The notes beneath the pieces were generated by a model. The model had not been told where the DNA came from, did not search any database, and was given only the letters and a program-made list of their open reading frames with translations. Shown here in pieces: positions 11,081-21,475 of a DNA stretch of 64,000 nt. This stretch comes from Enterobacter sp. JBIWA008 (GTDB lineage Bacteria > Pseudomonadota > Gammaproteobacteria > Enterobacterales > Enterobacteriaceae): positions 3,224,001-3,288,000 of the forward strand of contig NZ_CP074149.1 of assembly GCF_019968765.1 (NCBI RefSeq). Direction: 5' to 3'. Within the stretch, counting starts at the first letter, position 1. Each line of letters begins with the position of its first letter. The translations under genes and the position numbers were made by a program.

Positions 11081-11908
11081 ATGGAACTGCTCGAAGAGCA
11101 CCGTTGTTTTGAAGGTCGACAGCAGCGCTGGCGGCACGACTCCACCGTCCTGAACTGTGCGATGACGTTCAGCATTTTCCTGCCGCCGACGGAAAATCCA
11201 CCGGTTCTGTTCTGGCTTTCAGGCCTGACCTGCAGCGACGAAAACTTCACCACCAAAGCAGGCGCTCAGCGTATTGCCGCCGAGCTGGGGATTGCGCTGG
11301 TGATGCCTGACACCAGCCCGCGTGGCGATGATGTGGCAGACGATGCCGGATACGACCTGGGCAAAGGTGCCGGGTTTTATCTCAATGCGACCGAGCAGCC
11401 CTGGGCGCGGCACTACCGCATGTATGATTACCTTCGCGATGAACTTCCTGCGCTGGTGCAGTCGCAGTTTGCGGTCGGCGAGCGCTGCGCCATCAGCGGA
11501 CACTCTATGGGCGGACACGGGGCGCTCATCATGGCGTTAAAAAATCCGGGAAAATACGTCAGCGTGTCGGCATTTTCGCCAATTGTGAACCCAACGCAGG
11601 TGCCCTGGGGGCAGAAAGCCTTCACGAACTATCTGGGTGAAGATGAAGCAACATGGCAGGAATGGGACAGCTGCGCGCTGATGCTGGGCAGCAGCTCAGC
11701 AAATGCGATCCCGATGCTTATCGATCAGGGCGATGCGGATCAGTTCCTCGCCGGACAGCTACAGCCAGCGGTGCTGGCAGAAGCGGCACGCCAGAAGGAC
11801 TGGCCGCTGACGCTGCGCATTCAGCCGGGATACGACCACAGCTATTACTTCATCGGGTCCTTTATTGAGGATCATCTCCGCTTCCATGCGGAGCATTTGT
11901 TCGAGTAA
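11081..11908 (+). CDS. yeiG: S-formylglutathione hydrolase (YeiG)
   Basis: The 275-residue protein aligns along its length with E. coli YeiG. It is an alpha/beta hydrolase of the esterase D family: nucleophile motif GHSMGGHG (about 146-153), acid DQGDADQF region and catalytic His in GYDHSYY (about 256). It hydrolyses S-formylglutathione to formate and glutathione in formaldehyde detoxification. A ribosome site AAGGAG lies before the ATG. Confidence 0.95.
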   Translation: MELLEEHRCFEGRQQRWRHDSTVLNCAMTFSIFLPPTENPPVLFWLSGLTCSDENFTTKAGAQRIAAELGIALVMPDTSPRGDDVADDAGYDLGKGAGFYLNATEQPWARHYRMYDYLRDELPALVQSQFAVGERCAISGHSMGGHGALIMALKNPGKYVSVSAFSPIVNPTQVPWGQKAFTNYLGEDEATWQEWDSCALMLGSSSANAIPMLIDQGDADQFLAGQLQPAVLAEAARQKDWPLTLRIQPGYDHSYYFIGSFIEDHLRFHAEHLFE

Positions 11909-11932
11909 GTGCGGGTGCGTGCGCTCTGATGC

Positions 11933-11967
11933 TCTCACCCTGGCCCTCTCCCACAGGGAGAGGGAAC
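11933..11967. repeat. CCCTCTCCC-type intergenic palindrome
   Basis: Between yeiG and cirA, CCCTCTCCC and GGGAGAGGG (11944-11964) form a 9-bp stem, preceded by CTCACCCTGG. A second copy in opposite orientation lies at 15814-15850. This is a REP-like dispersed repeat common in Enterobacter-type genomes. Confidence 0.75.
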
Positions 11968-11978
11968 AAACACTAAAA

Positions 11979-12002
11979 ACGGCAACTTACGTTGCCGTTT
12001 TG
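11979..12002. terminator. Bidirectional terminator between yeiG and cirA
   Basis: An 8-bp stem ACGGCAAC / GTTGCCGT with loop TTAC is flanked by an A-run on the left and TTTTGCTTTT on the right, so it can end both yeiG and the convergent cirA. Confidence 0.85.
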
Positions 12003-12019
12003 CTTTTACCCTGGCCGCA

Positions 12020-13990
12020 TCAGAACTTATAATCCACGCCGACAAAGTAGCGACGGCCATCTTCCGTGTAGCTGTAATCGTCGCGGCTCAGATCTTTGTC
12101 CAGCAGGTTCTGCACGCCCGCTCGCAGCTTCACGCTTTTCGTCGCCTGCCACGCGGCGCTGGTATTCCAGATAACATAGCCACCCGGCGTTGGGTCGCTG
12201 CTGGTCAGCGCGCGTTTCTCACCGGTGTAATTGCCCTGAACATAGAACGACCAGTCCTGCGTCGCCTGCCAGTCAACGGTCCCGTTGGCCGTGTGGAACG
12301 GCAGATCGGACAGCGGTTTGTTGCCGCCGTTGCTGATATCACGACCGTCGTTGTAGGTGTAGTTCAGCGTCACTTTCCAGTCGTCCGCCAGCGGGAATTT
12401 CAACTCGGTCTCCACCCCGCGGATGCGCGCCTTGTTGACGTTGTAGTAGCGGAAAATCGGTTCACCGTCCGCATTCAGGCCAACGTAGTTAGGGTAACTC
12501 TGCGCCTGCTTCGCATTGGCCGTACGGTTGATGGTGATGCGGTCATCGACGTTATTCTGGAAGGTGGTGATGCTGGCCTGCACGCCCTCTAACCAGCCCT
12601 CTTCCCCGCTGTAGTACAGGCCGAACTCGAAGCTCTCGCTGGTTTCCGGTTTCAGATCCGGGTTACCGACAACATCACAGGCACCGCGGCACGAGCTGGT
12701 GACCCAGTCCGGGCTCAGCTGCAGCAGTGACGGCGCTTTAAACGCGGTCGCCCAGCCCCCTTTCACCGTTACGGTATCGGTCGCGTTGTAAACCAGATAG
12801 GCTCGCGGGCTCCAGTGGTCGCCGTAGGTATCATGGTCGTCCATACGGATACCGGTGGTCAGCGCCAGAGGTTCAAAGATACGCCACTCATCCTCCAGGA
12901 ACAGGGCATACTGGCTTGTCGACGTACTGCTGCCGGAACCGCCCGTCAGGTTGACAGGATCCTTCAGCTTATCGTGACGCCATTCGCCGCCGAAGGTCAT
13001 CAGCTGGTTGATTTCGCCCAGCGGCAGCACGTATTTTCCGTCCACCGCGTTGCTCTCGGAGGTGATCGGATTGCTGTTGCCCGGGTTTTTGTTATCCACC
13101 TTTTCGCCGTAAACCTTCAGCTCGCTGTTGCCGACGCCCCAACGGCCGTTGTGGCTGAGAGAGTAGTTCTGACGCTCAAGGCGGTTTTTGTCGAGGGAAT
13201 CCGAGTCACGATCCTGACGATCGAAACCGTAGCCCGCCGTAAAGTCGTGATTTTCAGACGGTGTCCAGGCGAATTCCACATTCGCATCGCGGCTGGTGAA
13301 GCCCTCAATGCGCGGCGTTTCACCGCTCGCCGTGGTAGAGGATTTCTGCTGACCGTCCTTCTCACGCTTCGCGAGGCTACCGTAGGCTTTCAGCCCCAGC
13401 AGACCGTCCACCAGCGGGCCGCTGGTGTAGAACTGACCGTTGTACGTGTCTCCACGATCGCGATGTTCCTGAATCGTGGAATCGGCGCTCAGGGTGCCCG
13501 TCCATTTCTGGCCGATTTTTTTGGTGATAATGTTCACTACCCCGCCCAGCGCATCGGAACCGTAAAGAGAGGACATCGGTCCGCGTACCACTTCGATCCG
13601 TTCGATGGCGTCAACCGGCACCCAGTTGAGGTCGAAATCATTATGGCGGAACACCGCGTTACGCGAGTTGACGCGCTTGCCGTCGATCAGGATCAGCGTG
13701 TAGCTGCTGTCCAGTCCACGAATACTTACCCCTTTACGGTTGTCCCCTTCGCTCGTGAGCTGAACGCCCGGCACCTCCCGTAACACATCTTTCAGATTCT
13801 GAACGGGTTTGCGCTGCAAATCTTCCTGGGTAATAACGCTGATGCTTGCCGGGGCGTCTTTCAGGTTTTGCTCGGTCGCGGAGGCCGTTACAACCATTGT
13901 GTCGCCGGATTCCGCTGCGATAACAGGCAGGGCCAGGGACATTGCGGACGCACAAAGTCCTCCCCTGACGAAGGGATTCAACCTAAACAT
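12020..13990 (-). CDS. cirA: Catecholate siderophore / colicin I receptor CirA
   Basis: The 656-residue protein has a signal peptide (1-26, ending VIAAES), a TonB box (DTMVVTA, about 30-36), a plug domain with the [12 protein letters not shown] and [22 protein letters not shown] motifs, and a C-terminal beta-barrel ending in phenylalanine (VGVDYKF). It imports iron complexed by dihydroxybenzoylserine and related catechols and is a colicin Ia/Ib receptor. A Fur box upstream (14111-14129) explains iron control. Confidence 0.96.
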   Translation of the reverse strand: MFRLNPFVRGGLCASAMSLALPVIAAESGDTMVVTASATEQNLKDAPASISVITQEDLQRKPVQNLKDVLREVPGVQLTSEGDNRKGVSIRGLDSSYTLILIDGKRVNSRNAVFRHNDFDLNWVPVDAIERIEVVRGPMSSLYGSDALGGVVNIITKKIGQKWTGTLSADSTIQEHRDRGDTYNGQFYTSGPLVDGLLGLKAYGSLAKREKDGQQKSSTTASGETPRIEGFTSRDANVEFAWTPSENHDFTAGYGFDRQDRDSDSLDKNRLERQNYSLSHNGRWGVGNSELKVYGEKVDNKNPGNSNPITSESNAVDGKYVLPLGEINQLMTFGGEWRHDKLKDPVNLTGGSGSSTSTSQYALFLEDEWRIFEPLALTTGIRMDDHDTYGDHWSPRAYLVYNATDTVTVKGGWATAFKAPSLLQLSPDWVTSSCRGACDVVGNPDLKPETSESFEFGLYYSGEEGWLEGVQASITTFQNNVDDRITINRTANAKQAQSYPNYVGLNADGEPIFRYYNVNKARIRGVETELKFPLADDWKVTLNYTYNDGRDISNGGNKPLSDLPFHTANGTVDWQATQDWSFYVQGNYTGEKRALTSSDPTPGGYVIWNTSAAWQATKSVKLRAGVQNLLDKDLSRDDYSYTEDGRRYFVGVDYKF

Positions 13991-14110
13991 TCCATATCTC
14001 CATGAGGTAAATACAACTAAATCAACTCATCATTGCTCACAGCGTCTTCCTTGCCGCCCACATCTACGGTGGGTCGGTGATACGCTTATTTTTGATAACG
14101 ATAAAGCAAA

Positions 14111-14129
14111 CGATAATTATTATCAATTA
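14111..14129. promoter_or_regulatory. Fur box of cirA
   Basis: The stretch CGATAATTATTATCAATTA matches most of the 19-bp Fur consensus built from GATAAT units. It lies 121-139 bp before the cirA start, in the only gap where its promoter can be; a second GATAACGATAA stretch is just upstream. Confidence 0.75.
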
Positions 14130-14168
14130 AATTATTGGAAAATATATCTTTGTTTCAGGATGCGGGTA

Positions 14169-14200
14169 TAAAAAAACCCGCTCGAATGAGCGGGTTAAAA
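14169..14200 (-). terminator. Terminator of lysP
   Basis: A 9-bp stem AACCCGCTC / GAGCGGGTT (14175-14196) is followed on the minus strand by six T (14169-14176 region). It lies 15-40 bp after the lysP stop. Confidence 0.85.
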
Positions 14201-14214
14201 GAGAGGAAGTGCGG

Positions 14215-15684
14215 TTATTGTTTAAATCGTTCCGGGAATTCCATTTCACTGTAGCGAACGAATTTTGTTCCTTTCGTCAGTTTGTAACCAAACCAGATGA
14301 TGAGGAACAGCGGAATACCAATGTAGGTCGCCGTGACGGCACCCCAGTCAATGGTGTCCGCCAGGAACGCTTCATAGTTCTGCCCAAGCGTAATGATCAG
14401 GCACAGAATGAAGGCGAAAATGGGACCCAGCGGGAAGAAGCCGGAGCGATACGGCAGCGAGTTAATATCGTGACCCTGTTTGACAAAGCCACGGCGGAAA
14501 CGGTAGTGGCTAATGGCAATCCCCAGCCAGGCAATAAAGCCCGTCATCCCGGACGTGTTAAGCAGCCACAGGTACACCGTCTGGTTGCCAAACATGGAGG
14601 TCAGGAAGCACAGACCGGCAATCACCGTTGTGGCATAGAGCGCGTTACGCGGTACGCCGCCACGGGACAGCTTCGCGAAGATACGCGGTGCCTTTCCGTC
14701 GCATGCCAGCGTGTAGAGCATACGGGTGGACGCGTACATCCCGGAGTTACCGGCTGAAAGCACTGCGGTCAGGATAACGGCGTTCATCACCGCCGCGGCT
14801 GAAAGCAGACCAGCGTGCTGGAAGACCAGCGTGAACGGGCTGACGCTAATATCTTTTACGTCATTACGCAGCAGGCTTGGATCGGTGTACGGGATGATCA
14901 GACTGATAATCAGGATCGCAAACACATAGAACAGCAGGATACGCCAGAATACCTGACGGACCGCACGCGGAATATTTTTCTCCGGGTTCTCTGACTCACC
15001 GGCGGCGATACCAATCAGCTCGGTACCCTGGAAGGAGAAGCCGACAATCATCGCCACGCCAATCATTGCCGACAGTCCACCGGCAAACGGCGCATCGCCT
15101 ATCGCCCAGTTACTCCAGCCCGCGGGTTCTGTACCTTTGAAAATACCAACGATCATCGCCACACCGACGACGATAAAGATGATGACGGTTGCCACTTTGA
15201 TCAAAGAGAACCAATATTCCGCTTCGCCGAAACCGCGCACGGAGATGTAGTTCAGCAGGAAGATGACGGCGAGGAACAGGGCGCTCCAGATCCAGCCCGG
15301 CGTATCCGGGAACCACCAGTTCATCACCAGCTGTGCGGCGACAAGGTCAACGGCGATAGTGACCGCCCAGTTGTACCAGTAGTTCCAGCCCAGCGCGAAG
15401 CCGAAGCCTTCTTCAACGTATTTTTGACCGTAGGTCGAGAACGAACCGGATACCGGCATGTATGCGGCCAGTTCGCCGAGACTGGTCATCAGGAAGTACA
15501 CCATCAGGCCAATCAGGATATAAGAGAATAATGCCCCACCCGGGCCGGCTGCCGAAATCGTTGCGCCAGAGGCAACGAAAAGACCTGTACCGATTGAGCC
15601 GCCAATGGCGATCATCGTCAGGTGACGCGCCTTGAGTTCACGACGTAGCGTGGGCGCTTCTGTGGTTTTAATTTCTGAAACCAT
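14215..15684 (-). CDS. lysP: Lysine-specific permease LysP
   Basis: The 489-residue protein has twelve hydrophobic segments and the APC-family opening LRRELKARHLTMIAIGGSIGTGLFVASG. It is full length and close to E. coli LysP. It imports L-lysine with protons and, in E. coli, senses lysine for CadC. Transcribed away from yeiE, with its own terminator. Confidence 0.95.
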   Translation of the reverse strand: MVSEIKTTEAPTLRRELKARHLTMIAIGGSIGTGLFVASGATISAAGPGGALFSYILIGLMVYFLMTSLGELAAYMPVSGSFSTYGQKYVEEGFGFALGWNYWYNWAVTIAVDLVAAQLVMNWWFPDTPGWIWSALFLAVIFLLNYISVRGFGEAEYWFSLIKVATVIIFIVVGVAMIVGIFKGTEPAGWSNWAIGDAPFAGGLSAMIGVAMIVGFSFQGTELIGIAAGESENPEKNIPRAVRQVFWRILLFYVFAILIISLIIPYTDPSLLRNDVKDISVSPFTLVFQHAGLLSAAAVMNAVILTAVLSAGNSGMYASTRMLYTLACDGKAPRIFAKLSRGGVPRNALYATTVIAGLCFLTSMFGNQTVYLWLLNTSGMTGFIAWLGIAISHYRFRRGFVKQGHDINSLPYRSGFFPLGPIFAFILCLIITLGQNYEAFLADTIDWGAVTATYIGIPLFLIIWFGYKLTKGTKFVRYSEMEFPERFKQ

Positions 15685-15813
15685 ATGAAAATGCTGTCCA
15701 TATAATAAATGAGGCGCGATTGTAGCAGACGATCCGCGTTCCTTCCGGCAGAAATACTCAGTTATAAGAGAGCTTCATGACTCGGCCAGGATTATAAGTA
15801 AAGCATAATTTTT

Positions 15814-15850
15814 CCCTCTCCCTTTTGGGGAGAGGGCCAGGATGAGGGGC
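15814..15850. repeat. CCCTCTCCC-type intergenic palindrome, second copy
   Basis: CCCTCTCCC and GGGAGAGGG (15814-15836) pair across a short TTTTG loop and are followed by CCAGGATGAGGGG, the reverse of the flank of the copy at 11933. It lies between lysP and the yeiE 3' end. Confidence 0.75.
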
Positions 15851-15854
15851 AATT

Positions 15855-16721
15855 TCACATCTCGCAGTAGCGCAAAAAACGCTGCAGAGAGCTGGAAAGG
15901 TGTTTCTGGCGGTGATGAATGCACCACAGGGTGCGCACCAGTTTCGGGAGCGGAACGGAAATTTCAACCAGCGACCCCGTCTCAAGCTGTTCGGCAATGA
16001 CGCGCCGGGAAAGACAGCTGATCCCTAGGCCATGACGCACCGCGTGCTTAATCGCCTCTGAGTTCCCCAGCTCCATCCCTAACTGGAAATGCGGCAGATG
16101 GGAAAGCAGCAGATAATCGACAATTTCACGCGTGCCGGAGCCCTGCTCGCGCAGGATCCACTGCGCCTGCGCCAGGCGCTCCAGCGTCACCTCGCCCTGC
16201 AATAACGACGAGGCCGGGGACGCAAACACCACCAGCTCATCTTCCAGCCAGGGCTCGGCAATGATATCCACGTTGTGGCACGGCCCTTCGATGAGGCCGA
16301 TATCCACGCGGAAATCGATCACCGCGTTGATAACGTCCTGGCTATTGCCCACGCTCATCTCCAGCGGCAGGGTCGGAAAATCCCGGCGGTAGCGGGCAAT
16401 CACTTCCGGCAGGATGTAGTTTCCGATGGTGCTGCTGGCGTAGACGCGGATCGCACCGTTGTCTTCGCGGAACAGCTGTTCGATTTCGATAGCCTGCTCC
16501 AGCAGCGCCAGCGCGCGTGGATAAAGAAGACGACCGTGCTCGTTGACCACCAGGCGCTTCCCTACCCTGTCGAAAAGCTGAACGCCCAGCTGTCCTTCAA
16601 GATCGGTCAACGCTGCACTGACCGCAGACTGCGAGAGCGCCAGCATTTGTGACGCCTGGGTCGTCGAGCCGCTTTTCAGCACCTCGGCAAACACTTCCAG
16701 CTGACGCAATGTGATGTGCAT
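15855..16721 (-). CDS. yeiE: LysR-family regulator YeiE
   Basis: The 288-residue protein has an N-terminal winged helix-turn-helix ([31 protein letters not shown], residues 5-35) and a C-terminal LysR effector domain. It is the YeiE orthologue by sequence and by its divergent position to yeiH. YeiE has been linked to sulfite response and control of yeiH in related bacteria. A perfect palindrome in the shared promoter region (16743-16766) is its likely site. Confidence 0.92.
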   Translation of the reverse strand: MHITLRQLEVFAEVLKSGSTTQASQMLALSQSAVSAALTDLEGQLGVQLFDRVGKRLVVNEHGRLLYPRALALLEQAIEIEQLFREDNGAIRVYASSTIGNYILPEVIARYRRDFPTLPLEMSVGNSQDVINAVIDFRVDIGLIEGPCHNVDIIAEPWLEDELVVFASPASSLLQGEVTLERLAQAQWILREQGSGTREIVDYLLLSHLPHFQLGMELGNSEAIKHAVRHGLGISCLSRRVIAEQLETGSLVEISVPLPKLVRTLWCIHHRQKHLSSSLQRFLRYCEM

Positions 16722-16742
16722 GATTACTTACCACTTATATAG

Positions 16743-16766
16743 ATTGATTATAAGTATATAATCAAT
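16743..16766. promoter_or_regulatory. Palindromic operator between yeiE and yeiH
   Basis: ATTGATTATA and TATAATCAAT form a perfect 10-bp inverted repeat around AGTA. It lies 22 bp upstream of yeiE and 53 bp upstream of yeiH and contains the T-N11-A core of LysR sites. Inference: the YeiE binding site controlling both genes. Confidence 0.7.
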
Positions 16767-16818
16767 TTTATTTTTAAACCACAGCGCCGTAACCTTTAGC
16801 CAGACAAAGGAGAAGGTT

Positions 16819-17865
16819 ATGTCAGAAATCACCTTACAACATCATCGTACAGTGTGGCACTTCGTGCCGGGCCTTGCGCTCAGCGCAGCAGTAACCGCCG
16901 TAGCGCTATGGGGCGGCAGCATCCCGGCTATCGCAGGCGCAGGTTTTAGCGCACTGACGCTGGCCATTTTGCTGGGCATAGTCGTGGGAAATACCGTTTA
17001 CCCACATATCTGGAAATCCTGCGACGGCGGCGTGATCTTTGCCAAACAGCACCTGCTGCGCCTCGGGATCATTCTTTACGGCTTCCGTCTCACCTTTTCG
17101 CAGATTGCGGATGTGGGCGTGAGCGGGATCGCCATTGACGTCCTGACCCTTACCAGCACCTTTTTGATGGCCTGCTTTATCGGTCAGAAAGTCTTTGGCC
17201 TGGATAAGCAAACCAGCTGGCTGATCGGTGCCGGGAGCAGTATCTGTGGCGCAGCGGCGGTGCTGGCAACGGAGCCGGTCGTTAAAGCCGAAGCCAGCAA
17301 GGTGACCGTGGCGGTCGCGACGGTAGTTATCTTCGGTACGCTGGCGATCTTCCTCTACCCGGCGATGTATCCGCTGGTTGCCCACTGGTTTAGCCCGGAA
17401 ACCTACGGCATCTATATCGGCTCGACCATGCACGAAGTGGCCCAGGTGGTCGCGGCAGGACACGCCATTAACCCGGACGCCGAAAACGCAGCGGTGATTG
17501 CCAAAATGCTGCGCGTGATGATGCTGGCCCCGTTCCTGATTTTCCTGGCCGCGCGGGTTAAGCAGCTGGCACCGGCAGACAGTAATCAGAAGAGTAAAAT
17601 TACCATTCCATGGTTTGCGATCCTGTTTATCGTGGTGGCGATTTTCAACTCCTTCCACCTGCTGCCGAAAGCCGTAGTCGATATGCTGGTGACGCTGGAT
17701 ACCGTGCTGCTGGCGATGGCCATGGCGGCGCTGGGAGTGACCACACACGTCAGCGCGCTGAAAAAAGCCGGCGCGAAACCGCTGCTGATGGCGCTGGTGC
17801 TTTTCATCTGGCTGATTGTCGGGGGCGGCGCGATTAACCTCGCGGTCCATAGCCTGATGGCATAA
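16819..17865 (+). CDS. yeiH: UPF0324 membrane protein YeiH (putative sulfite exporter)
   Basis: The 348-residue protein has about ten hydrophobic segments and the UPF0324 signatures [31 protein letters not shown] and [14 protein letters not shown]. It matches E. coli YeiH. Work in relatives ties it to sulfite tolerance under YeiE. A good ribosome site (AAGGAGAAGG) precedes the ATG. Confidence 0.92.
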   Translation: MSEITLQHHRTVWHFVPGLALSAAVTAVALWGGSIPAIAGAGFSALTLAILLGIVVGNTVYPHIWKSCDGGVIFAKQHLLRLGIILYGFRLTFSQIADVGVSGIAIDVLTLTSTFLMACFIGQKVFGLDKQTSWLIGAGSSICGAAAVLATEPVVKAEASKVTVAVATVVIFGTLAIFLYPAMYPLVAHWFSPETYGIYIGSTMHEVAQVVAAGHAINPDAENAAVIAKMLRVMMLAPFLIFLAARVKQLAPADSNQKSKITIPWFAILFIVVAIFNSFHLLPKAVVDMLVTLDTVLLAMAMAALGVTTHVSALKKAGAKPLLMALVLFIWLIVGGGAINLAVHSLMA

Positions 17866-17929
17866 ACCACTACGTCCTTCTCCTGTTAACCCGCTATCAT
17901 ACGCATTTCGGGTTAACAGGAGTCCCTTT

Positions 17930-18787
17930 ATGAAATATGTTGGAGCGCACGTCAGCGCTGCTGGTGGCCTTGCGAATGCCGCCATTCGTGCCGCCGAAAT
18001 TGAGGCGACCGCTTTCGCCCTGTTCACCAAAAACCAGCGCCAGTGGCGCGCCGCGCCGCTCACCGCTGACGTGATTGATGATTTCAAAGCCGCCTGTGAG
18101 AAGTACCACTACGGGCCCGGCCAGATCCTCCCCCACGACAGCTACCTGATCAACCTCGGTCACCCGGTTGAAGAGGCGCTGGAAAAATCCCGCGAGGCGT
18201 TTCTTGATGAAGTACAGCGCTGCGAACAGCTGGGGCTGACGCTGCTGAACTTCCATCCGGGTAGCCATCTGATGCAAATCGATGAAGATGCCTGCCTGGC
18301 GCGCATTGCCGAGTCCATCAACATCACGCTGGACAAGACCAAAGGCGTCACCGCGGTGATTGAGAATACCGCCGGTCAGGGCAGCAATCTCGGCTTCAGG
18401 TTCGAACATCTGGCGGCGATCATCGACGGCGTGGAGGATAAATCCCGCGTTGGCGTGTGCATTGATACCTGCCACGCGTTTGCCGCCGGCTATGACCTGC
18501 GTACAACCGAGGCAACCAAAAACACGTTCGATGAGTTCGAGCGCATTGTTGGCTTTAAGTACCTGCGCGGAATGCACTTAAACGATGCGAAAAGCGCCTT
18601 TGGCAGCCGCGTTGACCGCCACCACAGCCTGGGCGAAGGCAACATTGGCCACGATGCGTTTCGGTTTATTATGCAGGACGCCCGCTTCGACGGTATTCCG
18701 ATGGTGCTGGAAACCATTAATCCGGATATCTGGGCAGAAGAGATTGCATGGCTGAAGGCGCAGCAAACCGCTGAACAGGCGGCATAA
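17930..18787 (+). CDS. nfo: Endonuclease IV
   Basis: The 285-residue protein matches E. coli Nfo in length and sequence. It is a TIM-barrel AP endonuclease with three zinc ions; ligand motifs [29 protein letters not shown] and HLNDAK are all intact. It cuts DNA 5' of abasic sites and oxidised bases in base excision repair. Confidence 0.97.
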   Translation: MKYVGAHVSAAGGLANAAIRAAEIEATAFALFTKNQRQWRAAPLTADVIDDFKAACEKYHYGPGQILPHDSYLINLGHPVEEALEKSREAFLDEVQRCEQLGLTLLNFHPGSHLMQIDEDACLARIAESINITLDKTKGVTAVIENTAGQGSNLGFRFEHLAAIIDGVEDKSRVGVCIDTCHAFAAGYDLRTTEATKNTFDEFERIVGFKYLRGMHLNDAKSAFGSRVDRHHSLGEGNIGHDAFRFIMQDARFDGIPMVLETINPDIWAEEIAWLKAQQTAEQAA

Positions 18788-18790
18788 AAA

Positions 18791-18824
18791 AAGCCGGGTG
18801 CGTAATGCGACCCGGCTTTTTTGT
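18791..18824. terminator. Bidirectional terminator between nfo and fruA
   Basis: A 9-bp stem AAGCCGGGT / ACCCGGCTT is flanked by an A-run before and a T-run after, in the gap between convergent nfo and fruA. Confidence 0.9.
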
Positions 18825-18834
18825 TGTTTATCGC

Positions 18835-20520
18835 TTACGCTGCTTTCGCCACAGTTTCCGCTTCAGGACGTTTCAGCACCGCGTAAGACAGACCCGCCAC
18901 CAGCGTACCGGCAACGATTGCCAGCAGGTAGCCCAGCACCGGCGTGATGGCGCCAGGGATCAGCAGGACAAACAGACCGCCGTGTGGTGCCATCAGCTTC
19001 GCGCCAATCGCCATGGAGATTGCACCCGTTACCGCGCCACCCGCGATACAGCACGGCAGTACACGCATTGGGTCACGAGCCGCGAACGGAATCGCACCTT
19101 CGGTGATGAAGCACAGACCCAGCACCAGCGCAGCTTTACCGCCTTCCTGCTGCGCTTTATCGAACTTACGACGGGCAATAATCGTCGCCAGGCCGAGCGC
19201 CAGAGGAGGCACCATACCCGCCGCCATGATGGCCGCCATTGGCGCGAAGGTCTGGGTACTCAGCAGGCCAACACCAAAGGCGTACGCCGCTTTGTTCACC
19301 GGACCACCCATGTCGGTACACATCATGCCACCGAGGATTGCACCCAGCAGAACCGCGTTCGCGGTACCCATGGTTTGCAGCCAGTGGGTCAGACCCGCCA
19401 GGATGCCCGCAACCGGCTTACCAATCAGGTAAATCATCGCCAGACCGACCACCAGGCTGGAAATCAGCGGGATGATCAGAATCGGTTTCAGCGCTTCCAT
19501 ACTCTGCGGCAGCTTGAGCTTCGAGCTGATGAGTTTCGCGACGTAACCGGCCAGGAAGCCCGCAATGATACCGCCGATAAAGCCGGAGCCTGTGCTCACG
19601 GCCAGCATACCGCCAATAAGACCCGGCGTCAGGCCAGGACGGTCAGCGATGGAGAAGGCAATAAAGCCTGCCAGAACGGGCACCATCAGTGCGAACGCGG
19701 ATCCGCCGCCAATCTGCATTAACGCAGCGGCCAGCGTGCCTTGCTCTTTAAACGCGGTAATACCGAATGCGAACGAGAGAGCGATACACAGACCACCCGC
19801 AACCACCATTGGCAGCATGTAAGACACACCGGTCAACAGATGGCGATATGCGCCTGCAGACTCTTTCTTACCTTCCGTCGCGGTTTGACGCGCGCCGGTT
19901 GCCTGATACGGCTTCGCTTCCACCAGCGCTTTATCAAACTCCTGCGACGTCTTTTTCAGCGCCAGGCCGGTAGACGTACGGTACATTGGCTTACCGGCAA
20001 ATTTCGCCAGGTCCACTTCGATATCCGCCGCCACGATCACCAGATCGGCCTCAGCCACTTCTTCTGGGGTGATAGCGTTGCCGGCACCGACGGAGCCACG
20101 CGTTTCAACTTTAACCCACCAGCCGCGTTTTTTCGCTTCGGTTTCAATGGCTTCAGCCGCCATAAAGGTGTGAGCCACGCCCGTCGGGCAGGCCGTCACC
20201 GCAACAATGCGTTTCGGACCCGTGGCCGCAGCCGGTGCCGTCGCGACTGGCGCGCTGTAGACAGACGCGTGCCCTTTCGCTTCGCTCAGGAACAGTTCCG
20301 GATGTGCAACCGCGCGATTAATATCGCCCAGCCACACTTTTTTGCCGTTCAGCGCACTGTCAGCCGGGATGTTGTCGCCCAGAACAATAACCAGTTCGGC
20401 ATCGCCCGGGTTATCAATCATCTCGATATGTGCTTTGTTCGCCGCCGCTCCCAGCAAGGTCTTCGCCATATAGGCGCGAGCCTGTCCGAGACCGGAGTCA
20501 ATGATCAGCAGCGTTTTCAT
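18835..20520 (-). CDS. fruA: Fructose PTS EIIB'BC component FruA
   Basis: The 561-residue protein has an N-terminal EIIB' domain, a second EIIB domain with the phospho-accepting cysteine in VTACPTGVAHTF (C111), and a C-terminal EIIC domain with about ten membrane segments (from about 225). It takes up fructose and phosphorylates it to fructose 1-phosphate with phosphate from FruB. Last gene of fruBKA; 16 bp from fruK. Confidence 0.97.
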   Translation of the reverse strand: MKTLLIIDSGLGQARAYMAKTLLGAAANKAHIEMIDNPGDAELVIVLGDNIPADSALNGKKVWLGDINRAVAHPELFLSEAKGHASVYSAPVATAPAAATGPKRIVAVTACPTGVAHTFMAAEAIETEAKKRGWWVKVETRGSVGAGNAITPEEVAEADLVIVAADIEVDLAKFAGKPMYRTSTGLALKKTSQEFDKALVEAKPYQATGARQTATEGKKESAGAYRHLLTGVSYMLPMVVAGGLCIALSFAFGITAFKEQGTLAAALMQIGGGSAFALMVPVLAGFIAFSIADRPGLTPGLIGGMLAVSTGSGFIGGIIAGFLAGYVAKLISSKLKLPQSMEALKPILIIPLISSLVVGLAMIYLIGKPVAGILAGLTHWLQTMGTANAVLLGAILGGMMCTDMGGPVNKAAYAFGVGLLSTQTFAPMAAIMAAGMVPPLALGLATIIARRKFDKAQQEGGKAALVLGLCFITEGAIPFAARDPMRVLPCCIAGGAVTGAISMAIGAKLMAPHGGLFVLLIPGAITPVLGYLLAIVAGTLVAGLSYAVLKRPEAETVAKAA

Positions 20521-20536
20521 TATTCCTCTCCTGCTG

Positions 20537-21475
20537 TTAGTTAAAAGGTTTTAAGTCAACGCGCGCCATCATCGCGGCTAACTGGGTACGATCGGTAATA
20601 CCGACATTGCTCTGGCTGACGGCCAGGGCAGCAACGGCAGTGGCAAGACGTAAGGTATGTTCACTGGATTCCCGCATCAGCAGACCATAAATCAGGCCGC
20701 CAACCATGGAATCCCCTGCGCCAACGGTACTCACAACTTCCATTGACGGCGGTTTGGCGATCCATTCGCCAGACGCGTTAACCCACAGCGCGCCTTCTGC
20801 ACCAAGAGAGATAACCACGTGAGCGATACCCTGCTCGCGTAGCGCATGGGCAGCGTCAATCACATCTTTTAATTCTGGCAGCTTACGACCCGCCCAGATC
20901 TCCAGCTCGCGACGATTCGGCTTCACCAGCCACGGCGAGGCTTTCAGGCCCGCAACCAGCGCGTCGCGGCTGCTGTCAAAAATGATGCACGGGCACTGGC
21001 TACGCAGGCGCGTCATCCAGTCGGTAAAGGCTTCCGGGCTCACGCCAGACGGCAGGCTGCCGCTGACGCAGACCATGTCAAACTGACCCAGCCAGGTCAG
21101 CGAGTCGTTAACAAAACGCTCCCAGTCAGACGGCGTCACTTCGAAGCCAGAGAAGTTTAGATCGGTCACTTCACCGTCTTTCTCCGTCAGCTTGACGTTG
21201 ATGCGGGTTCGGCCCTGAACAACCTGAAAACGGTTAGCAATGCCCAGCTCGCTGAACAGCTGCTGGAAACCATCCTGGTTATCTTTACCGAGGAATCCGC
21301 CCACGGTGACATCGATACCGAGATCCTTGAGCACTTTCGCGACGTTAATCCCTTTACCCGCGGCATGCAGGCCGGTGGTACGCACGAGGTTGACTTCGCC
21401 GCGCTCAATTTCCGGGCAAAATCCTACCAGGTCATAAGCCGGGTTCAGCGTAATAGTCGCAACACGTCTGCTCAT
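20537..21475 (-). CDS. fruK: 1-phosphofructokinase
   Basis: The 312-residue PfkB-family kinase shows GLHAAGKGINVAKVLKDLG near the N-terminus and the catalytic GAGDSMVGG motif (about 248). It converts fructose 1-phosphate to fructose 1,6-bisphosphate. Its ATG shares one base with the fruB stop (TAATG), implying coupled translation. Confidence 0.97.
   Translation of the reverse strand: MSRRVATITLNPAYDLVGFCPEIERGEVNLVRTTGLHAAGKGINVAKVLKDLGIDVTVGGFLGKDNQDGFQQLFSELGIANRFQVVQGRTRINVKLTEKDGEVTDLNFSGFEVTPSDWERFVNDSLTWLGQFDMVCVSGSLPSGVSPEAFTDWMTRLRSQCPCIIFDSSRDALVAGLKASPWLVKPNRRELEIWAGRKLPELKDVIDAAHALREQGIAHVVISLGAEGALWVNASGEWIAKPPSMEVVSTVGAGDSMVGGLIYGLLMRESSEHTLRLATAVAALAVSQSNVGITDRTQLAAMMARVDLKPFN

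Noticed and set aside
12815..13783. Plus-strand frame opposite cirA
   Set aside because: Antisense to a conserved receptor gene, no ribosome site or family match.
16906..18087. Long minus-strand frame of 393 codons opposite yeiH and nfo
   Set aside because: It is antisense to two well-supported genes, is rich in His, Gln and Arg, and matches no family; a GC-rich shadow frame.
18805..19722. Plus-strand frame opposite fruA
   Set aside because: Arg/Gln/His-rich translation antisense to a conserved PTS gene.
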